Positions 41,601 through 53,363 of a stretch of 64,000 nt of DNA are shown here, in pieces (within the stretch, counting starts at the first letter, position 1; each line of letters begins with the position of its first letter). The stretch comes from Brassica napus (lineage: Eukaryota; Streptophyta; Magnoliopsida; Brassicales; Brassicaceae): contig NW_026014699.1 in NCBI RefSeq assembly GCF_020379485.1, positions 558,001 through 622,000 of the forward strand, written 5' to 3'. The notes below the pieces were generated by a model. The model saw only the letters and a program-made list of their open reading frames with translations. It ran no database searches and was not told the origin of the DNA. Made by a program: the position numbers and the translations under genes.

Positions 41601-44600
41601 TCAAAATCAAGCTTCTTACATCGCGATTCATCCTGGTTTGATTAGAATGACAAAGAAGCTGTCATATTCCCAAACAGGAAAACTGGGATCACCTGATTTG
41701 AAAGTGGGATAGCTTCTTCATCCTAACTCCTATGAGATTTATTCAACTTCCTAGTGATTCTCCATTACTTTATGTATCAAAATCAAGCTTCTTACATCGC
41801 GATTCATCCTGGTTTGATTAGAATGACAAAGAAGCTGTCATATTCCCAAACAGGAAAACTGGGATCACCTGATTTGAAAGTGGGATAGCTTCTTCATCCT
41901 AACTCCTATGAGATTTATTCAACTTCCTAGTGATTCTCCATTACTTTATGTATCAAAATCAAGCTTCTTACATCGCGATTCATCCTGGTTTGATTAGAAT
42001 GACAAGGAAGCTGTCATATTCCCAAACAGGAAAACTGGGATCACCTGATTTGAAAGTGGGATAGCTTCTTCATCCTAACTCCTATGAGATTTATTCAACT
42101 TCCTAATGGTTCTCCACTACTTTATGTATCAAAATCAAGCTTCTTACATCGCGATTCATCCTGGTTTGATTAGAATGACAAAGAAGCTGTCATATTCCCA
42201 AACAGGAAAACTGGGATCACCTGATTTGAAAGTGGGATAGCTTCTTCATCCTAACTCCTATGAGATTTATTCAACTTCCTAGTGATTCTCCATTACTTTA
42301 TGTATCAAAATCAAGCTTCTTACATCGCGATTCATCCTGGTTTGATTAGAATGACAAGGAAGCTGTCATATTCCCAAACAGGAAAACTGGGATCACCTGA
42401 TTTGAAAGTGGGATAGCTTCTTCATCCTAACTCCTATGAGATTTATTCAACTTCCTAATGGTTCTCCACTACTTTATGTATCAAATTCAAGCTTCTTACA
42501 TCGCGATTCATCCTGGTTTGATTAGAATGACAAAGAAGCTGTCATATTCCCAAACAGGAAAACTGGGATCACCTGATTTGAAAGTGGGATAGCTTCTTCA
42601 TCCTAACTCCTATGAGATTTATTCAACTTCCTAGTGATTCTCCATTACTTTATGTATCAAAATCAAGCTTCTTACATCGCGATTCATCCTGGTTTGATTA
42701 GAATGACAAGGAAGCTGTCATATTCCCAAACAGGAAAACTGGGATCACCTGATTTGAAAGTGGGATAGCTTCTTCATCCTAACTCCTATGAGATTTATTC
42801 AACTTCCTAGTGATTCTCCATTACTTTATGTATCAAAATCAAGCTTCTTACATCGCGATTCATCCTGGTTTGATTAGAATGACAAGGAAGCTGTCATATT
42901 CCCAAACAGGAAAACTGGGATCACCTGATTTGAAAGTGGGATAGCTTCTTCATCCTAACTCCTATGAGATTTATTCAACTTCCTAATGATTCTCCACTAC
43001 TTTATGTATCCAAATCAAGCTTCTTACATCGCGATTCATCCTGGTTTGATTAGAATGACAAAGAAGCTGTCATATTCCCAAACAGGAAAACTGGGATCAC
43101 CTGATTTGAAAGTGGGATAGCTTCTTCATCCTAACTCCTATGAGATTTATTCAACTTCCTAATGATTCTCCATTACTTTATGTATCAAAATCAAGCTTCT
43201 TACATCGCGATTCATCCTGGTTTGATTAGAATGACAAGGAAGCTGTCATATTCCCAAACAGGAAAACTGGGATCACCTGATTTGAAAGTGGGATAGCTTC
43301 TTCATCCTAACTCCTATGAGATTTATTCAACTTCCTAATGATTCTCCACTACTTTATGTATCCAAATCAAGCTTCTTACATCACGATTCATCCTGGTTTG
43401 ATTAGAATGACAAAGAAGCTGTCATATTCCCAAACAGGAAAACTGGGATCACCTGATTTGAAAGTGGGATAGCTTCTTCATCCTAACTCCTATGAGATTT
43501 ATTCAACTTCCTAGTGATTCTCCATTACTTTATGTATCAAAATCAAGCTTCTTACATCGCGATTCATCCTGTTTGATTAGAATGACAAGGAAGCTGTCAT
43601 ATTCCCAAACAGAAAAACTGGGATCACCTGATTTGAAAGTGGGATAGCTTCTTCATCCTAACTCCTATGAGATTTATTCAACTTCCTAGTGATTCTCCAT
43701 TACTTTATGTATCAAAATCAAGCTTCTTACATCGCGATTCATCCTGGTTTGATTAGAATGACAAGGAAGCTGTCATATTCCCAAACAGGAAAACTGGGAT
43801 CACCTGATTTGAAAGTGGGATAGCTTCTTCATCCTAACTCCTATGAGATTTATTCAACTTCCTAATGGTTCTCCACTACTTTATGTATCCAAATCAAGCT
43901 TCTTACATCGCGATTCATCCTGGTTTGATTAGAATGACAAAGAAGCTGTCATATTCCCAAACAGGAAAACTGGGATCACCTGATTTGAAAGTGGGATAGC
44001 TTCTTCATCCTAACTCCTATGAGATTTATTCAACTTCCTAGTGATTCTCCATTACTTTATGTATCAAAATCAAGCTTCTTACATCGCGATTCATCCTGGT
44101 TTGATTAGAATGACAAAGAAGCTGTCATATTCCCAAACAGGAAAACTGGGATCACCTGATTTGAAAGTGGGATAGCTTCTTCATCCTAACTCCTATGAGA
44201 TTTATTCAACTTCCTAATGATTCTCCACTACTTTATGTATCCAAATCAAGCTTCTTACATCGCGATTCATCCTGGTTTGATTAGAATGACAAAGAAGCTG
44301 TCATATTCCCAAACAGGAAAACTGGGATCACCTGATTTGAAAGTGGGATAGCTTCTTCATCCTAACTCCTATGAGATTTATTCAACTTCCTAGTGATTCT
44401 CCATTACTTTATGTATCAAAATCAAGCTTCTTACATCGCGATTCATCCTGGTTTGATTAGAATGACAAGGAAGCTGTCATATTCCCAAACAGGAAAACTG
44501 GGATCACCTGATTTGAAAGTGGGATAGCTTCTTCATCCTAACTCCTATGAGATTTATTCAACTTCCTAGTGATTCTCCATTACTTTATGTATCAAAATCA

Positions 44601-47600
44601 AGCTTCTTACATCGCGATTCATCCTGGTTTGATTAGAATGACAAGGAAGCTGTCATATTCCCAAACAGGAAAACTGGGATCACCTGATTTGAAAGTGGGA
44701 TAGCTTCTTCATCCTAACTCCTATGAGATTTATTCAACTTCCTAATGGTTCTCCACTACTTTATGTATCAAAATCAAGCTTCTTACATCGCGATTCATCC
44801 TGGTTTGATTAGAATGACAAAGAAGCTGTCATATTCCCAAACAGAAAAACTGGGATCACCTGATTTGAAAGTGGGATAGCTTCTTCATCCTAACTCCTAT
44901 GAGATTTATTCAACTTCCTAATGATTCTCCACTACTTTATGTATCAAAATCAAGCTTCTTACATCGCGATTCATCCTTGTTTGATTAGAATGACAAAGAA
45001 GCTGTCATATTCCCAAACAGGAAAACTGGGATCACCTGATTTGAAAGTGGGATAGCTTCTTCATCCTAACTCCTATGAGATTTATTCAACTTCCTAGTGA
45101 TTCTCCATTACTTTATGTATCAAAATCAAGCTTCTTACATCGCGATTCATCCTGGTTTGATTAGAATGACAAGGAAGCTGTCATATTCCCAAACAGAAAA
45201 ACTGGGATCACCTGATTTGAAAGTGGGATAGCTTCTTCATCCTAACTCCTATGAGATTTATTCAACTTCCTAGTGATTCTCCATTACTTTATGTATCAAA
45301 ATCAAGCTTCTTACATCGCGATTCATCCTGGTTTGATTAGAATGACAAGGAAGCTGTCATATTCCCAAACAGGAAAACTGGGATCACCTGATTTGAAAGT
45401 GGGATAGCTTCTTCATCCTAACTCCTATGAGATTTATTCAACTTCCTAATGGTTCTCCACTACTTTATGTATCCAATCAAGCTTCTTACATCACGATTCA
45501 TCCTGGTTTGATTAGAATGACAAAGAAGCTGTCATATTCCCAAACAGGAAAACTGGGATCACCTGATTTGAAAGTGGGATAGCTTCTTCATCCTAACTCC
45601 TATGAGATTTATTCAACTTCCTAGTGATTCTCCATTACTTTATGTATCAAAATCAAGCTTCTTACATCGCGATTCATCCTGGTTTGATTAGAATGACAAG
45701 GAAGCTGTCATATTCCCAAACAGGAAAACTGGGATCACCTGATTTGAAAGTGGGATAGCTTCTTCATCCTAACTCCTATGAGATTTATTCAACTTCCTAG
45801 TGATTCTCCATTACTTTATGTATCAAAATCAAGCTTCTTACATCGCGATTCATCCTGGTTTGATTAGAATGACAAGGAAGCTGTCATATTCCCAAACAGG
45901 AAAACTGGGATCACCTGATTTGAAAGTGGGATAGCTTCTTCATCCTAACTCCTATGAGATTTATTCAACTTCCTAATGGTTCTCCACTACTTTATGTATC
46001 AAAATCAAGCTTCTTACATCGCGATTCATCCTTGTTTGATTAGAATGACAAAGAAGCTGTCATATTCCCAAACAGGAAAACTGGGATCACCTGATTTGAA
46101 AGTGGGATAGCTTCTTCATCCTAACTCCTATGAGATTTATTCAACTTCCTAGTGATTCTCCATTACTTTATGTATCAAAATCAAGCTTCTTACATCGCGA
46201 TTCATCCTGTTTTGATTAGAATGACAAGGAAGCTGTCATATTCCCAAACAGAAAAACTGGGATCACCTGATTTGAAAGTGGGATAGCTTCTTCATCCTAA
46301 CTCCTATGAGATTTATTCAACTTCCTAATGATTCTCCATTACTTTATGTATCAAAATCAAGCTTCTTACATCGCGATTCATCCTGGTTTGATTAGAATGA
46401 CAAGGAAGCTGTCATATTCCCAAACAGGAAAACTGGGATCACCTGATTTGAAAGTGGGATAGCTTCTTCATCCTAACTCCTATGAGATTTATTCAACTTC
46501 CTATGATTCTCCACTACTTTATGTATCAAAATCAAGCTTCTTACATCGCGATTCATCCTGGTTTGATTAGAATGACAAAGAAGCTGTCATATTCCCAAAC
46601 AGGAAAACTGGGATCACCTGATTTGAAAGTGGGATAGCTTCTTCATCCTAACTCCTATGAGATTTATTCAACTTCCTAATGGTTCTCCACTACTTTATGT
46701 ATCAAATCAAGCTTCTTACATCGCGATTCATCCTGGTTTGATTAGAATGACAAAGAAGCTGTCATATTCCCAAACAGGAAAATTGGGATCACCTGATTTG
46801 AAAGTGGGATAGCTTCTTCATCCTAACTCCTATGAGATTTATTCAACTTCCTAGTGATTCTCCATTACTTTATATATCAAAATCAAGCTTCTTACATCGC
46901 GATTCATCCTGGTTTGATTAGAATGACAAAGAAGCTGTCATATTCCCAAACAGGAAAATTGGGATCACCTGATTTGAAAGTGGGACAGCTTCTTCATCCT
47001 AACTCCTATGAGATTTATTCAACTTCCTAGTGATTCTCCATTACTTTATGTATCAAAATCAAGCTTCTTACATCGCGATTCATCCTGTTTTGATTAGAAT
47101 GACAAGGAAGCTGTCATATTCCCAAACAGGAAAACTGGGATCACCTGATTTGAAAGTGGGATAGCTTCTTCATCCTAACTCCTATGAGATTTATTCAACT
47201 TCCTAGTGATTCTCCATTACTATATGTATCAAAATCAAGCTTCTTACATCGCGATTCATCCTGTTTTGATTAGAATGACAAGGAAGCTGTCATATTCCCA
47301 AACAGGAAACTGGGATCACCTGATTTGAAAGTGGGATAGCTTCTTCATCCTAACTCCTATGAGATTTATTCAACTTCCTAGTGATTCTCCATTACTTTAT
47401 GTATCAAAATCAAGCTTCTTACATCGTGATTCATCCTGGTTTGATTAGAATGACAAGGAAGCTGTCATATTCCCAAACAGGAAAACTGGGATCACCTGAT
47501 TTGAAAGTGGGATAGCTTCTTCATCCTAACTCCTATGAGATTTATTCAACTTCCTAGTGATTCTCCATTACTATATGTATCAAAATCAAGCTTCTTACAT

Positions 47601-48630
47601 CGCGATTCATCCTGTTTTGATTAGAATGACAAGGAAGCTGTCATATTCCCAAACAGGAAAACTGGGATCACCTGATTTGAAAGTGGGATAGCTTCTTCAT
47701 CCTAACTCCTATGAGATTTATTCAACTTCCTAGTGATTCTCCATTACTTTATATAACAAAATCAAGCTTCTTACATCGCGATTCATCCTGGTTTGATTAG
47801 AATGACAAAGAAGCTGTCATATTCCCAAACAGGAAAAGTGGGATCACCTGATTTGAAAGTGGGATAGCTTCTTCATCCTAACTCCTATGAAATTTATTCA
47901 ACTTCCTAGTGATTCTCCATTACTTATGTATCAAAATCAAGCTTCTTACATCGCGATTCATCCTGTTTTGATTAGAATGACAAGGAAGCTGTCATATTCC
48001 CAAACAGGAAAACTGGGATCACCTGATTTGAAAGTGGGATAGCTTCTTCATTCTAACTCCTATGAGATTTATTCAACTTCCTAGTGATTCTCCATTACTT
48101 TATGTATCAAAATCAAGCTTCTTACATCGTGATTCATCCTGGTTTGATTAGAATGACAAGGAAGCTGTTATATTCCCAAACAGGAAAACTGGGATCACCT
48201 GATTTGAAAGTGAGATAGCTTCTTCATCCTAACTCCTATGAGATTTATTCAACTTCCTAGTGATTCTCCATTACTTTATGTATCAAAATCAAGCTTCTTA
48301 CATCACGATTCATCCTGGTTTTATTAGAATGACAAGGAAACTGTTATATTCCCAAACAGGAAAACAGGGATCACCAGATTTGAAAGTGGGATAGCTTCTT
48401 CATCCTAACTCCTATGGATTTATTCAACTTCCTAGTGATTCTTTATTACTTTATATATCAAAATCAAGCTTCTTACATCGCGATTAATCCTGGTTTGATT
48501 AGAATGACAAAGAAGCTGTCATATTCCCAAACAGGAAAATTGGGATCACCTGATTTGAAAGTGGGACAGCTTCTTCATCCTAACTCCTATGAGATTTATT
48601 CAACTTCCTAGTGATTCTCCATTACTTTAT
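38623..48630 (+). repeat. Centromeric 176-bp satellite array, about 57 monomers
   Basis: Uninterrupted head-to-tail array; I counted a typical monomer at 176 bp. One AAGCTT per monomer in nearly all copies. Monomers differ mostly at linked positions: CTCCACTAC with ACAAAGAAGC, or CTCCATTAC with ACAAGGAAGC. I recognise it as the Brassica centromeric satellite (CentBr/CentBo). No gene lies within it. Copies at the far right (about 48120-48500) are the most diverged. Confidence 0.97.
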
Positions 48631-49341
48631 TGTTGGAATGAAGAAGCAAGAAGCGCAAGCTGAGAAGTGAGTGCAAGAGAAGCCTTGAGAATGCACATGG
48701 AAGATCATGAAATGTGCAATGTCCGGGACTGCCTTGAATCACCCAAAAAGAAGAGATGTGCAAAATCTGTGCAAGAGAGTACGATTCATGTTGGTGCAAA
48801 GATAGGGAGGGAGTCCCTGGCGCCAAGAATCTTCTTCAGAAAGTAATGTGTGCAAATTGGCGCCTAGACATCCGGTTTGAATTCAAATCAGATCAGAAGT
48901 CACATGCAAGCTTAAGGACCAAAGAGCTGTTAGGATATGTCACTTTCTCTCATGCTGGACGTGCCATTCTCTCTCTCCAGCCAGTCTGCCCTTCTGATTT
49001 GCCCAGGATAATATTATTTATTCATTCCCTAAAATATTCTTTGTTTATTGTCTTGTTTGTCTTGTTGTAAAGGCTTTAAAGCCACCCCATTGTAACCATT
49101 ACGAAATTAAGCTGAATGGGAGAGTTTCTCCTTTCTTCTTCACCATTCTCAAGTCTCTTATACTCTCCTAATCTCTGGTTACAAGAATCTCTCTCATACT
49201 CTCTCAAATCTCACTTAATCTCTCTTATTCTCCATTGCAGTTTCTTTAATTCTCACTTACTCTCTTCACTCTGTTCTCTTTCAATTCGACCACTCTCTGT
49301 TCTAAACAACACTCACACACCATAATCTGTCTATTCTCACA
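48631..49341 (+). repeat. Element H 5' LTR
   Basis: 711 bp, same as 52653-53363 by eye. No CGTAC cluster. It contains GGCGCC-type words (TGGCGCCAAG, TTGGCGCCTAG) and a pyrimidine-rich 3' third (CTCTCTCATACTCTCTC). Confidence 0.94.
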
Positions 49342-49353
49342 TGGTATCAGAGC
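49342..49353 (+). other. Primer binding site of element H
   Basis: TGGTATCAGAGC directly follows the LTR and matches initiator tRNA-Met over 12 bases only; the next bases (TCCAAG) diverge from the 18-base match seen in elements A-G. Confidence 0.8.
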
Positions 49354-52300
49354 TCCAAGCTCCTGAGATTCCATAGAGCTTCCGCAAATCTGTTACAGTT
49401 CATACTTCTCTTCAAAAATCTCTGTTTCTGTTCATCCTTGCACCTCTGGTCTAAAGCTTTTCCAGGAGGGAAGAGACTCACCAGAACTCAAGATAAAGGA
49501 GGTCCTTAGTATCTGAAACTCAAAGCTTCCACAATTCAAGCATAGGCTCATCCTCATTGTTATTTCAAATCATTGGAGAGTTTCTGTCCAGCCAGCTGTT
49601 CAATCTCTTCAAGAGGAAGAAGACTAAACATGGCGTGTCCAGAGACTTCCCAAGGTCTATCATCCTTCCTCCTGTTCAGCCTGAAGAGATCTCTTGGAGA
49701 AAGAAGGTTTTGGAGCTGTTTGGCAAGCAATGCTCCAAACCAAGTCTGTACAAGTGATTTTCAAGTTCTTCCCAAAATGGAGTCTCTCACTGTGTGCCAG
49801 AAGGTGGCGCCTGGTAATCAGGAAGAAAGGAGGGGTCTTAAGCATGAGTGGTCTAAAGGGAAAGCACACACAAGGAAATGGCGTGGGGTAGAGATCCCAA
49901 ACTCCAAATCTGTCAAGTTCAAGTGAACAGTGTGCCTTGGAGGTTCAAGGAACCAGCTCAGGTTCCTTGTTTGTAAGTTAACCTCCTACCTTTAATAAGA
50001 GCTTGAGTAGTTATGTCTGGTTGTGTTGAGTGGTATGTTTGGTATCCTTGGGACAGGTTCAAGTTGCTAGGGTTGTTGAACCTAGTTTCTGTCCCATGAT
50101 ACTTAAATTGTGTGTGTTGCTCTGTTTCTTAAATTATTTCTAGGAGTTGTCTAGCATGGTATTGTCTAGTTCCTGTCCTAGATTAATTGTTTCTGTTTGT
50201 ATTGTGCTAGGCGATTTGTTTAGCTACTGTCATTGTCTTGTTGCATTGATAAAGGTCTAGGAGAGCCTCCTGATCTTGTATTGCATTATATATATTGTTC
50301 AAGATGATTAGATGAGTTGTTTAGTCTCTGTTTATTGTCTTTAAAATTCATAAAAAGAGCCTAATTGCCTTGTTATTGATGAGTTATCATACCTGAGCAG
50401 TTAGTGATGTTAGTATGCATGGAGTTGAACTGAATGAGTTGTTTAGATTCTGTTCATTGCATATTTCTTTTTAAAACATTGGGATCAGACTTGGTGAATT
50501 ATCAAGGGCTGATCCTAGTGTGTGTGGTCTGATTCTTGCTGGAGTTTGAGTGATGTTTCAGGTACACAAGAGGTGATCTCTGTCCATCATCAAACTAAGA
50601 CAAAGAAGAAGGCATTGCCCACGTTTTTCAGAGCCTCCCAAGATGGATATTCCTGAACCGTGGAGATTGCCCAGTCCCAAATCCTATCTATGTGTCTGCC
50701 CATTTCCTACCCTGAAGATAGAAAGGATGTTGGAGAATTGGAGAAACTGCTCAGAAGTGACTTACCTGATGCCAAGAGGATGTACAGGAGGTGCACTCAA
50801 GAGAAAAGGCCATCACTAAGCCAAGAGTGGCCGGTGGTCAGAGGCATGGATCAAGGTGTTTAGTCCTGACCATGTAAAGATACCTTGTGAGTAGAACCAG
50901 TTGGCTTAAGCGCAGGCGTAGGAGCTGTTGTGCTCCTGGTGCAAGAGACTCATAAGGAAGGTCATCACCTAAGTCATGGGGAGACTGGTGGCCCAAAGAC
51001 ATTAGAGCTGAAGGAAAATGGTGATCCAGTTGGCTTAAGCGCAGATGTTGGTATTGTTGTGCTCCTGGAAGATAGTGAACTGGTTGGCTTAAGCGCAGAT
51101 GTTGGTATTGTTGTGCTCCCAGTTTCAAAACTCATTGAAGCTCACATTCAAGCTTGTCCCTATACTCAGCCAAGCTTGAGGAGGGGAATCAGTGAGCTAC
51201 CAGAAGATCCATGAAGCTCCTAAGTGTCTCTTTTCCTCATAGAAGGCCAGCAACATCTATGTGTCAAAATAGATGATCAAGAAGAAGAGGTTGCATGGCG
51301 ATTTAATAAGGAGGGGCCTAAGTGATCAGTCTGAAGAAGCTGGCACACCCCACCACTCTGACCAGCTATATTCAAGGACTCAAGGAGTATTCAATCAGGG
51401 AAATTATTGGCTAAGCAATCACATGATGGTGGCAAATTATGGAGTTGAAAAGTGCTGAGCTTCCCTACATGCTGAAACTTCAAGAGAAAAATGCAAAGGC
51501 TGGTTGAGAGAAGGAATGGCGTGGAGGATTCAAGTGCTTAGCAATCCTCACCAACATTCAACAAACTGATGCAAGGGAAGTACCTAAAACCATTATTATT
51601 CTTATGTGTGAATAGGTTTGCCTCTTGAGAATTGATACATGCATTTTTCGGATGATTGAATCAGGTACCTATTGAGCTCATGAACAAAGAAAAGCTTTGT
51701 CTCAACTCCTAAATGGAGGCAAGAAGCCAGAAGAAAGGGGGAGACAAGCTCAGGTCATAAGAAGAAGCTCAAAGGTGATTTGACGGTGAAGCAACTGGCG
51801 CCAATCCAAGTCGTTCATTGCCTCACCTCTGATCAAAATTGGAGTTTGCAAGTGGTGGATTCACTCTTGCATTACTCAGTACCAACCGGATCAAAGAAGC
51901 TCAGTTCCAAGTGTGTGATTGAGCTTCCATAATCCGGACTGTGTCTTACCAAGTGGGGATTCAATTGGAGTCCACGCCTCACCATTCTTATGAAAGGGAA
52001 GCACCTTAAACTCATCTCAATACATTCATGATTGTCCTTATACTTTATATTATTGAGTTTGATGTGATGAGTGCATTTCCTTAAGAACTGATGCAATTTT
52101 AGAATGGTGTGTATCAGGTACCAAAATAAGCTTGAGCCTCACTGAAGATGATGATGATGATCCGGTCATGTCCTAGCCTTTCTAAGATGGCCAAAGAAGT
52201 CAGTTGAGAGGGGGAGACCCTAACCGAGTCTATGGTTCCATGAAGAGGTCAAGCCAAGTTCTAAAGAACAAGTAACTTTGCTGGGGGTTCAGAGAAGATG

Positions 52301-52516
52301 GTCTGGTCGTTTCCTTGCCTTCCTAAGGTGGCTTGAAGCCAGTTGAGAGGGGGAGACCCTAAACCGGCCACAAAATGATCCAGCCGGCTACTTGTGCTCA
52401 AGGATAGCAAGTTATGGTGATTCATACTTGCTATACCTATTAGGCCACGATCCAGAGCCTAAGGACTCCACCATGATGAATCTGAAGTTCCTTAGGCTCA
52501 CTGGCCAATCCCTAAG
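49354..52516 (+). other. Non-coding interior of element H
   Basis: About 3.2 kb with only short open frames (the longest about 117 codons at 49573-49926, of composition unlike gag or pol), so I call no gene. The segment at about 52130-52516 is homologous to the interior of element G. Other stretches contain many ACCTTAA/GATGCAA-like words, similar in texture to G. Confidence 0.75.
50893..51121 (+). repeat. Three-copy interspersed repeat in element H
   Basis: Three copies of a unit beginning GTTGGCTTAAGCGCAG and ending TGTTGTGCTCC, near 50899-50936, 51027-51064 and 51082-51119. The last two are near-identical and in tandem, about 55 bp apart. Confidence 0.8.
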
Positions 52517-52652
52517 CTTTGTGGAAACTCCACTCTTTTTCCCTTAGCAAGTTTTGTCCCAATGGGTTTTCTTGCTAAGGTTTTTAATGAGGGAGCTTCT
52601 TCAAGGTTCCAAGCTTGTCCAAGGATCTCCTATGGTCAAGCTTGAGGGGGAG
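52517..52652 (+). other. Element H 3' hairpin module and polypurine tract
   Basis: Inner arms TTAGCAAG / CTTGCTAA around TTTTGTCCCAATGGGTTTT, a perfect 8-bp stem whose sequence differs from those of A, C, D and F but still pairs. Second hairpin with CAAGCTTG arms (52610-52644). Polypurine tract AAGCTTGAGGGGGAG (52638-52652). Confidence 0.87.
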
Positions 52653-53363
52653 TGTTGGAATGAAGAAGCAAGAAGCGCAAGCTGAGAAGTGAGTGCAAGA
52701 GAAGCCTTGAGAATGCACATGGAAGATCATGAAATGTGCAATGTCCGGGACTGCCTTGAATCACCCAAAAAGAAGAGATGTGCAAAATCTGTGCAAGAGA
52801 GTACGATTCATGTTGGTGCAAAGATAGGGAGGGAGTCCCTGGCGCCAAGAATCTTCTTCAGAAAGTAATGTGTGCAAATTGGCGCCTAGACATCCGGTTT
52901 GAATTCAAATCAGATCAGAAGTCACATGCAAGCTTAAGGACCAAAGAGCTGTTAGGATATGTCACTTTCTCTCATGCTGGACGTGCCATTCTCTCTCTCC
53001 AGCCAGTCTGCCCTTCTGATTTGCCCAGGATAATATTATTTATTCATTCCCTAAAATATTCTTTGTTTATTGTCTTGTTTGTCTTGTTGTAAAGGCTTTA
53101 AAGCCACCCCATTGTAACCATTACGAAATTAAGCTGAATGGGAGAGTTTCTCCTTTCTTCTTCACCATTCTCAAGTCTCTTATACTCTCCTAATCTCTGG
53201 TTACAAGAATCTCTCTCATACTCTCTCAAATCTCACTTAATCTCTCTTATTCTCCATTGCAGTTTCTTTAATTCTCACTTACTCTCTTCACTCTGTTCTC
53301 TTTCAATTCGACCACTCTCTGTTCTAAACAACACTCACACACCATAATCTGTCTATTCTCACA
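52653..53363 (+). repeat. Element H 3' LTR
   Basis: 711 bp, same as the 5' LTR by eye; ends at the TTTAT duplication, after which the interrupted satellite monomer resumes. Confidence 0.94.

Larger units (their letters stand above)
48631..53363 (+). mobile_element. Element H: non-coding LTR retrotransposon in satellite (LARD-like)
   Basis: 4,733 bp; two 711-bp LTRs (48631-49341 and 52653-53363), TGTTGGAATG ... ATTCTCACA, identical by eye; target duplication TTTAT (48626-48630 and 53364-53368), both inside one satellite monomer. Primer site TGGTATCAGAGC, hairpins and polypurine tract are present, but the 3.3-kb interior encodes no gag or pol. Its LTR ends are the usual TG...CA, unlike C-G. 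The 3' interior resembles that of element G. Confidence 0.94.

Noticed and set aside
48756..49070. A 104-codon frame found twice (also at 52778), CKICAREYDSCWC-like
   Set aside because: It lies in both H LTRs, so the duplication is trivial. The cysteines are suggestive, but there is no start context or homology I can name.
49557..49926. Open frames of 65-117 codons near the start of element H as a gag remnant
   Set aside because: Overlapping frames on both strands and no gag or zinc-knuckle motif; the position fits, but the sequence gives no support.
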